The position numbers were made by a program, and so were the translations under genes. This document shows, in pieces, positions 1 to 8,164 of a stretch of DNA of 64,000 nucleotides (the stretch's first letter is position 1; each line of letters opens with the position of its first letter). This DNA is from Bizionia argentinensis JUB59 (lineage in GTDB: Bacteria > Bacteroidota > Bacteroidia > Flavobacteriales > Flavobacteriaceae): contig NZ_AFXZ01000003.1 in the NCBI RefSeq assembly GCF_000224335.1, positions 1-64,000 of the forward strand, read 5' to 3'. A model generated the notes under the pieces. The model made no database searches. It was given only the letters and a program-made list of their open reading frames with translations, and had not been told where the DNA came from.

Positions 1-1
1 T

Positions 2-826
2 ACAATAACATACACAGACGGTTCCACATTTACGACAGCAGATTTCACAGGGCCACAAGGAATTCAAGGACCAGCAGGCCCTCAAGGTCCAAACGGCGTT
101 GTTACACCAAAAGACTTAACAGCGGGAGATACATCTATTACGGTAACCGATGGTACTGGCGCTACATTAGTTGACAGTAGTATTGAAGTTACAGATGGAG
201 GAATTACAACTATAAAATTAGCTGACGATGCCGTAACAGGAATTAAGGTAAATGCCAATGTAGCTGGAGTGGGTCTGGTTAAAAATACAACGACAAATGC
301 ATTAGATGTTCAAGCTAATAATGGTTTGAATGTGGATACTTCAGCGGACGCCGTTCAATTAGGCGGTAATTTAATAAAACCAACTACCATTACAACTAGT
401 GTAACAAATACCTTGGCTGTTGCAGGATTACAGTCGGGATCTGATAATGATAGGTTGGTAGTTGTGCAGTCAGATGGTACATTGAGACAAATGAAAGCTG
501 CAATGCCTAAATTTTTCTATATGCCTTCAGTAATTGTTTATACCGCAGCTGATCAGGTGCCTTCAGGTGATACATTTGGAACTATTAATTTATATGCAAA
601 ATACCAACAGCAATTTGGTTCGCCAGTAGCAGTAAATCCAGGAGCTACAACAAGTCTTCCTGTTTTGCCAAGCAATGAATTAGATTATCACATAACTTTT
701 TATGATGAAGCTGTTTTCGAAAACGTGACCGTTAGCAATACGGGTATTTTAACTTATTCCGTTAAAACAAACGCAGATGTGTCATTAGGATCATTTATGA
801 ATATTGTATTTTCAGTAAAACCTTAA
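2..826 (+). CDS. C-terminal part of a collagen-like surface protein (5' end outside window)
   Basis: The frame is open from base 2 to the TAA at 824-826, so this is the 3' end of a larger gene; a GTG at 269 is an internal codon and not a start. The visible part begins with a short collagen-type Gly-Pro-Gln run (GPQGIQGPAGPQGPNG), then Thr/Asp/Gly-rich beta-type sequence (for example DLTAGDTSITVTDGTGA, TTIKLADDAVTG), and a compact final domain of about 110 residues. Such Thr/Asn-rich repeats are typical of long secreted adhesin-like proteins of flavobacteria. It ends 6 bp before the GEVED gene and probably shares its transcript. Its function is not known; a role as a cell-surface structural or adhesive protein is inferred from composition and from the T9SS genes downstream. 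Confidence 0.75.
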   Translation, partial: TITYTDGSTFTTADFTGPQGIQGPAGPQGPNGVVTPKDLTAGDTSITVTDGTGATLVDSSIEVTDGGITTIKLADDAVTGIKVNANVAGVGLVKNTTTNALDVQANNGLNVDTSADAVQLGGNLIKPTTITTSVTNTLAVAGLQSGSDNDRLVVVQSDGTLRQMKAAMPKFFYMPSVIVYTAADQVPSGDTFGTINLYAKYQQQFGSPVAVNPGATTSLPVLPSNELDYHITFYDEAVFENVTVSNTGILTYSVKTNADVSLGSFMNIVFSVKP

Positions 827-832
827 TTAGCT

Positions 833-2326
833 ATGTATTATAAAACACAGTATAAAATATGGAGTATCGTGCTATTTATGCTAGTTGGCATAACAGGCGT
901 ACAAGCTCAATGTTATCCAGGTGAAGTAGTAACCGCCGCTTACGCAACAGGAGGAGTAAGTCCGTATATAAACGATGTGCTTTGGCTAACTTGGGGTGCT
1001 ACTAATGCAAATCAAGGCACATATCCTTATGGAAGACATAATCAGCAATTAAATGTAGGAGATAAATCCCATGCTTCTATCGATTTGGGGGATGGTAAAT
1101 ATCTCTGTATTGAAGCTGAAATAACAAGTATTAGTGGTCCTATAAATTCTTATGCTCCTGGGGATTATACAGGAGATTATTTAGACGATTTATATAATAT
1201 AGGCGGCACAGGAGGTAGCAATCAACTAGTTTCTGGTATCAGAAATAGGGCTAATGGCGCCCTTTCCAGAATAACGTTAGAGTGTCGTGCTACTTTAATG
1301 GGGACTCCTATTAGAATTCCAGGAGTGGTATTTGCAGATGCCGAATCATTGGCCCCAGCTGAATATATATACGCTACTGCCGATGGCGAATGGACTTTAG
1401 TTGAAGTAAAGAAGAATAATGGGCAAGGTGCGTATAACGTTAGAAAAGAAATTGTTTTTGAAAGTGGCATACCTAGCTCAAAACAAACCATGAAACTTTT
1501 ACGTGGTAATGATAATAACACCATGGCGGTATCCTTTTTAAAATTTAATGAGTCTGCTTATGATCAAACTGCTACCAATCCAGATTTTTCAGTTTCTATA
1601 GATGTAGAATTTAAAGGAAATGGATTAACCGCAATAGCTTTAGGTTTATTAGCGCCAGAGGTTGATGGCGGAGACGCACCAATTTCTTATGGAAATCCCT
1701 TGCATTTAATTCAGAAATTAGATTTTACGCCTGATAATATCACTGCTGTAAATCAAGGAAGTACTAGTTCTACGAATATTAATGCAGGTGCTTATACACC
1801 AGGTGCTTTAGTTGAAAACACTAATTTAAGTCATTTAGGAAGCACAGCTCCCGATACCGAATCTGTTATTGTACATTCAAAAGATGCAAAAGGAGATGAT
1901 AATTTTGGACCAGCTGGACCTGACGAAGAAGATGCTTGGCCAACCGAATACAAACGTTTTTCTTATAAGGCAAATTATATTCCTGGAAATACTATTTCTG
2001 CTACTATTCCTTATAGAAGTGATAGTGATGGCTATATCGCTGGATGGATAGATTTTAATTTAAATGGTGTTTTTGATCCGGATGAAAAACAAGTAGTTTT
2101 TGCTCCAACAACAGGAAATACCATGGGTAGTATTGTCCTGGAATGGGTAGTTCCAGGAACGAGAAAGCCATATAGTACGTTTGTTAGATTGAGGCTTTCT
2201 CAACTAGAAAATATAACTCCAGGCGAATTTGTAAATACAGGCGAAGTAGAAGATCATAAAATATATGTTTTAGGACCCGTAGTAACCAACCCGATGATTC
2301 ATTCAAAAGGAAAGCCTACGAATTAG
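833..2326 (+). CDS. Secreted GEVED-domain protein
   Basis: A 497-residue exported protein. An N-terminal signal peptide (about residues 1-26, ending VQAQ) is followed by a Gly/Asn-rich N-terminal half. The last 130 residues or so form a GEVED domain: DEEDAW, an aromatic beta region, GWIDFNLNGVFDPDE resembling a calcium-binding-type loop, VRLRLS, and the defining GEVEDHKI motif. GEVED domains occur in large secreted and surface proteins of Bacteroidota. There is no obvious T9SS C-terminal signal. The gene follows the collagen-like gene by 6 bp and precedes the CHU_C gene by 70 bp, which suggests one surface-protein operon. The molecular function is unknown. Confidence 0.8.
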   Translation: MYYKTQYKIWSIVLFMLVGITGVQAQCYPGEVVTAAYATGGVSPYINDVLWLTWGATNANQGTYPYGRHNQQLNVGDKSHASIDLGDGKYLCIEAEITSISGPINSYAPGDYTGDYLDDLYNIGGTGGSNQLVSGIRNRANGALSRITLECRATLMGTPIRIPGVVFADAESLAPAEYIYATADGEWTLVEVKKNNGQGAYNVRKEIVFESGIPSSKQTMKLLRGNDNNTMAVSFLKFNESAYDQTATNPDFSVSIDVEFKGNGLTAIALGLLAPEVDGGDAPISYGNPLHLIQKLDFTPDNITAVNQGSTSSTNINAGAYTPGALVENTNLSHLGSTAPDTESVIVHSKDAKGDDNFGPAGPDEEDAWPTEYKRFSYKANYIPGNTISATIPYRSDSDGYIAGWIDFNLNGVFDPDEKQVVFAPTTGNTMGSIVLEWVVPGTRKPYSTFVRLRLSQLENITPGEFVNTGEVEDHKIYVLGPVVTNPMIHSKGKPTN

Positions 2327-2396
2327 TTCTAATGAAATTCAATCTCTTACACCCATTTATGACAAACCTTATAACTTGTTAAATATTTAAAAACAA

Positions 2397-3671
2397 ATGC
2401 AAAACATCTCATTATTTATTAGTCTTGTTTTACTCTTTGCTTTCAGTTTTATGAAAGCTCAAACAACTAATGAAGGCATGCTTTTCGTTGGTGAAGACAC
2501 GCAATTTTCAACCGTAGAACGTTTTGATAATCTTACTACAGGATCGTTTTATAATGATGGAGACACCTATATATACAGTCATTTTAATAACGATGGTACT
2601 TTAGATTTTTATCAAAACACCGGATTAACGCGCTTTATAGGAACATCGTTCCAAGCCATTAGCGGTTCAGGGATAAGCTACCTCTATGATGTTTATTTCA
2701 ATAACTCCAGTAATGTCGTTCCTTTTCAATTATCAGGAAATTTAAATGTTAGTGGGGAATCCGATTTTTATGAAGGCATTGTAGATAACGATAATTTCGG
2801 TGGAAAGATGACTTTCAATACCAATGCTTTTCATATTAATACTTCCGATTACAGCCATGTGGACGGCGCCGTAAATAAATTAGGTAATCAAGAATTCACA
2901 TATCCTATTGGCGATGGGGGTTATTATCGTTTTGCTAGTATTTCAGTATTAGGGAATTCAGCACCAGGAAATTCAGCACCAGGAAATTCGGCAGCTTTGT
3001 TTGAAGGAAAATTCTATTTTGAAAATTCAAACAACTTGTATTCACATGAATTGAAAGCTGGTGTTATTGAAGAAATCGACAATCAAGAGTATTGGACCAT
3101 TGAAAAAGTGAGTGCCAATACTGACGATGGATTAATTACACTTTCGTGGCGCGATGTTACTACGCCAGCCATTTTTATTCAAGCAGCAGAACAAGATGCT
3201 TTAACAATCGTTCGCTGGGATGTAGCTACAAATATTTGGGTAGACGAAGGCGGTGCTATTGATCTAGATAGTCAAACCGTTACAACGTCCGTTAGTGGTT
3301 ATGGTGTATTTACATTTGGACGTGTAAAATCCGATCTTATTTTACCTTGTGGCGTAGTTGTTTATAACTCCGTAACACCAAATAACGATGGGAAAAACGA
3401 CTTTTTCTTCATTGATACTTCTGCTGGCGACTGTGCTAGAAACTTAAAAGTAAAAATATTTAACCGTTGGGGTGTTAAGGTTTTTGAAACCAATAATTAT
3501 GGCGTCAATGGGCATATTTTTGATGGCTACTCAACTGGTCGCTTAACAACCAAGGACTCTGAATTATTGCCTTCTGGTACCTATTATTATATTTTAGAAT
3601 ATGACTATGGTAATGAAGCCGATAATAACAGGCATAAACAAGCTGGGTTTTTATACTTAAGTGCTAACTAA
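2397..3671 (+). CDS. T9SS type B cargo protein (gliding motility-associated C-terminal domain)
   Basis: A 424-residue protein with a signal peptide (residues 1-21, ending MKAQ) and a C-terminal CHU_C / type B sorting domain over roughly the last 100 residues. Diagnostic elements are VYNSVTPNNDGKNDFFFI, KVKIFNRWGVKVFE and LPSGTYYYILEY. This domain directs secretion through the type IX system, and type B cargoes typically depend on a PorP/SprF-type outer-membrane partner, which is the next gene. The middle part is beta-rich and contains three copies of a five-residue repeat around residues 186-199. The stop codon lies 1 bp before the ATG of the PorP/SprF gene, so translation is probably coupled. 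Confidence 0.88.
   Translation: MQNISLFISLVLLFAFSFMKAQTTNEGMLFVGEDTQFSTVERFDNLTTGSFYNDGDTYIYSHFNNDGTLDFYQNTGLTRFIGTSFQAISGSGISYLYDVYFNNSSNVVPFQLSGNLNVSGESDFYEGIVDNDNFGGKMTFNTNAFHINTSDYSHVDGAVNKLGNQEFTYPIGDGGYYRFASISVLGNSAPGNSAPGNSAALFEGKFYFENSNNLYSHELKAGVIEEIDNQEYWTIEKVSANTDDGLITLSWRDVTTPAIFIQAAEQDALTIVRWDVATNIWVDEGGAIDLDSQTVTTSVSGYGVFTFGRVKSDLILPCGVVVYNSVTPNNDGKNDFFFIDTSAGDCARNLKVKIFNRWGVKVFETNNYGVNGHIFDGYSTGRLTTKDSELLPSGTYYYILEYDYGNEADNNRHKQAGFLYLSAN
2952..2994 (+). repeat. Three tandem 15-bp units in the T9SS cargo gene
   Basis: Three near-identical 15-bp units (consensus GGAAATTCAGCACCA) lie head to tail in frame and encode GNSAP-GNSAP-GNSAA. The third unit has diverged. The unit length is a multiple of three, so gain or loss of copies would keep the reading frame. 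It probably arose by replication slippage. Confidence 0.85.
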
Positions 3672-3672
3672 T

Positions 3673-4617
3673 ATGAAACGAATTCTAATGACTTTTATAA
3701 AATCAAACATATTTGTACTTGTTCTTTTGGTGAGCCTGTTTTTTATGGCACCATCCATGCAAGCACAGCAGGACTCGCAATACACCCAATATATGTATAA
3801 TACTACTACGGTAAATCCAGCTTATGCAGGTTCTCGTGGCTCTTTAAATATATTTGGGGTTTATAGAAACCAATGGGTAGGTTTAGATGGCGCTCCAGAA
3901 ACATTAAATTTCTCGGCAAATTCACCTATTGGCGTTCAAGGTATCGGTGTAGGGCTTGGCTTTACTAGTGATAAAATTGGACCGTCTTCAGAAAGTATTC
4001 TAGCAGCAGATTTTTCATATACAATTAGTCTGACAAGCGATGTTAAGCTAGCCTTTGGAATGAAAGGTGGGGTATCCTTATGGAGTTTGGATCCTAATAA
4101 ATTAAATATTTACGATCCTAATGATAACAGCTTAAGGCAAGAAAACAAGAGCTCACCAATAATAGGAGCCGGTTTATATGTGCATTCAGAAAAGTGGTAT
4201 ATAGGGGTTTCCACACCAAATGTTATAGAAACTGATCATTATGATGATGTACAAGTTTCTACAGCCACAGAAAAAGCACACGTATATTTAATTGGAGGTT
4301 ACGTGTTTACTGTTAATCCAAACTTAAAATTAAAACCGGCCGTATTAGCTAAAGCTGTAACAGGATCGCCTCTCGCAATTGATGTTTCGGCAAATGCGTT
4401 GTTGTATGATACCGTAACTTTTGGTTTGGCGTATCGTTTAGATGCCACTGTAAGTGCTATGGCTGGTTTTCAAATATCAGATAATATAATGGTTGGCTAT
4501 TCTTACGATTATGATACTACTGAATTAGGGAATTATAATAACGGATCTCACGAAATATTTTTACGTTTTGAATTAGGTACAAGGCTTAAAGGAAAAGTAA
4601 ACCCGAGATTCTTCTAA
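3673..4617 (+). CDS. PorP/SprF family type IX secretion outer-membrane protein
   Basis: A 314-residue outer-membrane protein of the PorP/SprF family. It has a signal peptide (residues 1-32, ending SMQAQ), the family-typical start QDSQYTQYMYNTTTVNPAYAGSRG, then alternating beta strands and a C-terminal strand. I chose the ATG at 3673 and not the in-frame GTG at 3661, because the GTG lies inside the upstream coding sequence while the ATG falls 1 bp after its stop and opens a normal signal peptide. In F. johnsoniae, SprF is needed for export of the adhesin SprB; family members encoded beside a type B cargo are thought to serve that cargo. Here the cargo is the gene immediately upstream. Confidence 0.9.
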   Translation: MKRILMTFIKSNIFVLVLLVSLFFMAPSMQAQQDSQYTQYMYNTTTVNPAYAGSRGSLNIFGVYRNQWVGLDGAPETLNFSANSPIGVQGIGVGLGFTSDKIGPSSESILAADFSYTISLTSDVKLAFGMKGGVSLWSLDPNKLNIYDPNDNSLRQENKSSPIIGAGLYVHSEKWYIGVSTPNVIETDHYDDVQVSTATEKAHVYLIGGYVFTVNPNLKLKPAVLAKAVTGSPLAIDVSANALLYDTVTFGLAYRLDATVSAMAGFQISDNIMVGYSYDYDTTELGNYNNGSHEIFLRFELGTRLKGKVNPRFF

Positions 4618-4637
4618 TAAAAATTAAATTTTTTTAA

Positions 4638-6575
4638 ATGAAAAATAGATTAGTCATATATAGTTTCTTTTTTCTGTGTTTGTCAAATACAACTTTGATG
4701 TACGGGCAAGAAAACAAAGTAGCAAAAGCAACGGGGAATTACGAACAATTAGATTATGTCAATGCACAGAAAGTATATTTAGAAGTGGCAGAAAAGGGAC
4801 ATGAATCTGAAGAGCTTTTTACAAAACTAGCCAACAGTTATTATTTTAATGCGCAATATGACGAAGCTGTAAAGTGGTATGAAAAGTTGTTTAGTTTTAC
4901 AACAGAGCCAGAACAGAGTAATATGTATTTGCGTTATTCTCAATCTTTAAAAGCAACTGGTCAAGAAGCTAAAGCTGCAGAATATTATGATGCCTTTTTG
5001 CAGAAAAATGGTTTTGAAACGAATCAGATAAACGCACAGGGATATCATGATTTAACCCTACAGAACTCTGGTAGGTATGAGTTGAAACCACTTGAAAGAG
5101 TGTACGATGAAAATAAAGTGTCTTTTGGATATTTCAAGTTAGGGGACACGCTATATTATGCGTCGACGAATAACACGAAAACGTTTTTAAATATTAGAAG
5201 TGCTTGGGATGGATTAAGCTTTTTATCACTTTATACCGTTCAAGTCGATTCATTAAACCAAGCTATTAGTAAACCTAAAAAACTTAAGGGATCATTTAAA
5301 AGTAAGTTTCACGAGTCGTCGCCTGTTTTTACAACCGATAATAATACCGTGTATTTTACTAGAAGTAACAATACCATTGTAGACAAAAAAGAAGATCAGC
5401 GATTAAAAATTTATAAAACTGAAAGAATAAATGGTAAATGGGAAGTGGCTAAAGAGTTATCTATAAATAGCGATTATTTCTCAAATGCACACCCAACTTT
5501 AAATCCAGACGAGACTAAACTTTATTTTTCGTCAGATAGACCAGGCGGTTATGGCGAATCGGATTTATACGTCTCTGAAATTGATGCGGAAGGTAATATA
5601 AGCGAGCCTATTAATTTAGGACCTGAAATTAATACAGCTGGAAAAGAAACTTTTCCGTTCGTATCTGCTAACAACGAATTATATTTTTCATCAGATGGTC
5701 ATTTTGGACTCGGTGGATTAGATGTATTTTATGTAAAAATTAAGGAGGGTGGCTACGGCAACATATTAAATATTGGGGAACCAATAAATTCCTATGCAGA
5801 CGATTTTTCCTTCGGAATAGATTCGGAATCAAATCGCGGATTTATAAGTTCTAATCGTACCGATACGGAAGGCGCTTTTATATATGATAACATATATTCA
5901 TTTTTAGAAACTAAGCCTGTAATTGATGTGTATTTTGCGCAAATACAAGGTTATGTCACAGATATCCAAACAGAATTGCCAATAGAAGGTGCGCTTATAG
6001 TTTTAAGAGATTCTGAAGGAACGGTATACAAAAAACTAACAACCGATAACAAAGGCTTTTATAATGTTGAAACAAATAAGTTTAAACCTTATGTTATAAA
6101 CGCGAGTAAAAAGCTCTATGGTACAGATGAAAACTTGTCGAAACCTAATTTTGAAAATCAGGAAATAAACTTTCAATTACAACAGAATGAATTTGTGTTA
6201 GTCGCAGGAACGGACTTGGCAAAAGTGCTTAATATTCCTATTATTTATTTCGATTTTGACAAATCTAATATTCGTAAAGATGCCCAAGTAGAATTAGAGA
6301 AGTTATTAGCTGTGCTTAATCAATATCCGAATTTAAAAATAGAAATTCGTTCGCATACAGATCGCCGTGGAAATGATGCATATAACAAAGCCCTTTCTCA
6401 ACGTCGTGCTACTTCTACTTTAAACTATTTAGTTGAAAATGGTGTAGAAAGCTCTAGACTGAAAGCACTAGGCTTCGGGGAGTCGAAACTTGTAAATAAC
6501 TGTAGTAATGGCGTTCCATGCTCGGAAGCAGACCATCAAAAGAATAGGCGATCAGAATTTATAGTAATCGACTAA
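4638..6575 (+). CDS. OmpA-family protein with TPR, PD40 and CarboxypepD-like domains
   Basis: A 645-residue envelope protein. In order: signal peptide (about residues 1-23, ending MYGQ); TPR-like helices (25-130); WD40-like PD40 beta-propeller repeats with LYFSSDRPGGYGESDLYV and ELYFSSDGHFGLGGLDVFYV; a carboxypeptidase-regulatory-like beta domain from about 440 (IQGYVTDIQTELPIEGALIVLRD); and a C-terminal OmpA peptidoglycan-binding domain (IIYFDFDKSNIRKDA, IEIRSHTDRRGNDAYNKALSQRRA). This architecture matches the PorE-like partners of T9SS PorP/SprF proteins and probably anchors the complex to peptidoglycan. It lies 20 bp after the PorP/SprF gene and closes the operon before a strong terminator. 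Confidence 0.9.
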   Translation: MKNRLVIYSFFFLCLSNTTLMYGQENKVAKATGNYEQLDYVNAQKVYLEVAEKGHESEELFTKLANSYYFNAQYDEAVKWYEKLFSFTTEPEQSNMYLRYSQSLKATGQEAKAAEYYDAFLQKNGFETNQINAQGYHDLTLQNSGRYELKPLERVYDENKVSFGYFKLGDTLYYASTNNTKTFLNIRSAWDGLSFLSLYTVQVDSLNQAISKPKKLKGSFKSKFHESSPVFTTDNNTVYFTRSNNTIVDKKEDQRLKIYKTERINGKWEVAKELSINSDYFSNAHPTLNPDETKLYFSSDRPGGYGESDLYVSEIDAEGNISEPINLGPEINTAGKETFPFVSANNELYFSSDGHFGLGGLDVFYVKIKEGGYGNILNIGEPINSYADDFSFGIDSESNRGFISSNRTDTEGAFIYDNIYSFLETKPVIDVYFAQIQGYVTDIQTELPIEGALIVLRDSEGTVYKKLTTDNKGFYNVETNKFKPYVINASKKLYGTDENLSKPNFENQEINFQLQQNEFVLVAGTDLAKVLNIPIIYFDFDKSNIRKDAQVELEKLLAVLNQYPNLKIEIRSHTDRRGNDAYNKALSQRRATSTLNYLVENGVESSRLKALGFGESKLVNNCSNGVPCSEADHQKNRRSEFIVID

Positions 6576-6616
6576 TAAGTTGGCTAGCCCTTTACATATT
6601 TACATCCTTTAAAAGC

Positions 6617-6644
6617 AAAAGCCAGAGAGAAATCTCTGGCTTTT
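6617..6644 (+). terminator. Rho-independent terminator after the OmpA-family gene
   Basis: Perfect 12-bp stem (AAAAGCCAGAGA / TCTCTGGCTTTT) with a four-base GAAA loop, followed by further T-rich sequence, 41 bp after the OmpA-family stop. The A-rich left arm means it could also stop transcription from the minus strand. Confidence 0.85.
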
Positions 6645-6744
6645 ATTTGTTTAATAGTCTAGCCGTTAATTTGATAGATGACATTTTTAGTCAATAAAAT
6701 TGATAAATAGTTTTAAAGCGAAATGTCTTCAGAGCTTATAACTA

Positions 6745-7200
6745 TTATGCGCCACGGTCGTCATTCTCATTAGCCCATTTTTTGTAATCTTTATATTGCG
6801 AATCAGTTAAAATGTCCTTTAAAATTTCATCCTCTTTTTTTATGCGTTCGTTGGCTGATAATTTATCATATGGATTCTCAACATCCGATCTCCAATCTTT
6901 TAACGCTTTTTCATAACGTTGAATTTGTTCTTCGGTCATTTTAAATGTTGTATATAAATCTTCTTGCCTCTCAGGATTATCCAAATTCCAGTTAACAACT
7001 AAACTGTCTTTTGTAGAACTTAATCTATAGTTGTCTTCTTTAAAATTTCCGCTTTCCTTATAGTTAGTGGTTTTCGTCAACTCCTCATTCATCGGATTAG
7101 GTGCCAGTTCTTCAGTTTTTGTAGCAGATTCATTTTTACATGAAATGACAAACGAAAAAATACCAATGGCTAAAATTTTGCTTATAGTTTTCATAGTCAT
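6745..7200 (-). CDS. Small predicted lipoprotein, unknown function
   Basis: A 151-residue protein with a lipoprotein signal (ILAIGIFSFVISC with the cysteine at residue 21), followed by a charged, mostly helical body rich in Glu, Lys and Asp. No family is recognised. Two in-frame ATGs six bases apart (7200 and 7194) make the exact start uncertain; neither has a clear Shine-Dalgarno sequence, which is common in this phylum. It is convergent with the OmpA-family gene and separated from it by a terminator. It stands alone, with about 400 bp of apparently noncoding DNA upstream. Confidence 0.65.
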   Translation of the reverse strand: MTMKTISKILAIGIFSFVISCKNESATKTEELAPNPMNEELTKTTNYKESGNFKEDNYRLSSTKDSLVVNWNLDNPERQEDLYTTFKMTEEQIQRYEKALKDWRSDVENPYDKLSANERIKKEDEILKDILTDSQYKDYKKWANENDDRGA

Positions 7201-7609
7201 ATAGTTTTAAAACTTTAAACTAAACTAATGATCTTAATTGATTAATCTTTGCTCTAATGACATAATTGTTGACGCTATATTTTCATAAAATGACATTTAA
7301 GACTCGTGTAAGCCTCTGATTTTGAGATGTGAAGAGGGGTGTTTTGCGAATGGAGTCTTGGAGTAGCTTCAGAATTGGTATGTTTTCATAAACGCTATAA
7401 AAGGTTGTATATTTTAATAAAAAATGGTCGGTCAGTACCTGGTAGTAATTTTTACACGATACATTTGTAATATGTAAGAAGTAATGGGTCCTAAACAATA
7501 CGTTTTGCCGCAACCCAAGCAGCTTCGTGGTTGTAGAGTTTTCAATTTGCCCCGAAAACTCATACTGAAAAAGGGGCTGGCACTCGCCCCGACCATTCCG
7601 CCTTTCGGC
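7201..7609. other. Intergenic stretch, no convincing gene
   Basis: About 400 bp upstream of the lipoprotein gene and downstream of the DIP1984 gene. A 76-codon minus-strand ORF (7283-7513) has no recognisable domain and unconvincing composition. The only clear feature is the hairpin terminator at 7568-7590. The stretch may be gene debris, but I could not identify a parent. Confidence 0.5.
7568..7590 (-). terminator. Rho-independent terminator of the DIP1984-family gene
   Basis: Read on the minus strand, GGGGC and GCCCC flank an eight-base loop and are followed at once by TTTTT. It lies 20 bp after the stop of the gene ending at 7610. Confidence 0.7.
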
Positions 7610-8083
7610 TTAATTTTTTAACTCTGTGAGCCAATTTATTTCTTGAATCTTACTGTCAATTTCTCTAAAAGCTCTTCCTGTTTGATCCATTTCTATTTGT
7701 AGCTTCTTTATACTAATAGTTGTTTTAAGATTTGACTCGCCACTATTATTAATTTGTGCGGCTTGCCTAATATATCTTAATCTTTCAGAAAGCATTTTCA
7801 AAGAATCGCGTTTAGCAAGCGCCTCCATTAGTGAGCCTTCACCTTCAACGTGAGTTTCATTATTAGTTTTGTTTATTCGAATTATTATCGATTCCAAAGC
7901 TTGTATGGCGTTTCGCAATTGAGCCATTAATTTTTCTGGATCTTCTTGAGGAAGCTTATCATCAGATACAATTAGCACCGGACGAATTCTATTTTGAAGA
8001 TGTTCTATTTTCTTCATTAGATCTGCTCGCAACAAAAGGCCTTCTGCAAGCTTTGTTTTTTTATTATTTGTTTGCTCTGACAT
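7610..8083 (-). CDS. DIP1984 family protein
   Basis: A 157-residue, almost entirely helical protein. It matches the DIP1984 family in length and order of motifs: KLAEGLLLRADLMKKIEHLQNRI near the start, ESIIIRINKTNNETH in the middle, LMEALAKRDSLKMLSERLR, and the closing IDSKIQEINWLTEL. There is no signal peptide or membrane segment, so it should be cytoplasmic. The biochemical role of the family is not established. It lies 81 bp downstream of the pyruvate carboxylase gene and could be read through from it, but no coupling is evident. Confidence 0.8.
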   Translation of the reverse strand: MSEQTNNKKTKLAEGLLLRADLMKKIEHLQNRIRPVLIVSDDKLPQEDPEKLMAQLRNAIQALESIIIRINKTNNETHVEGEGSLMEALAKRDSLKMLSERLRYIRQAAQINNSGESNLKTTISIKKLQIEMDQTGRAFREIDSKIQEINWLTELKN

Positions 8084-8164
8084 TTTATGTTTTTTAATTT
8101 GAATAGCACATAAGAGGAATCTTTAGAGGGATGCAGTTTTGTTTCAATTTTAATGGAGTATTGG

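Noticed and set aside
269-271. GTG as a start for the first gene
   Set aside because: The frame stays open to base 2 with collagen-type sequence before the GTG, so the gene begins outside the window.
7283-7513. 76-codon minus-strand ORF in the gap before the small lipoprotein gene
   Set aside because: No domain, no start signal, aromatic/basic composition unlike neighbouring proteins; could be remnant DNA but no parent is recognised.
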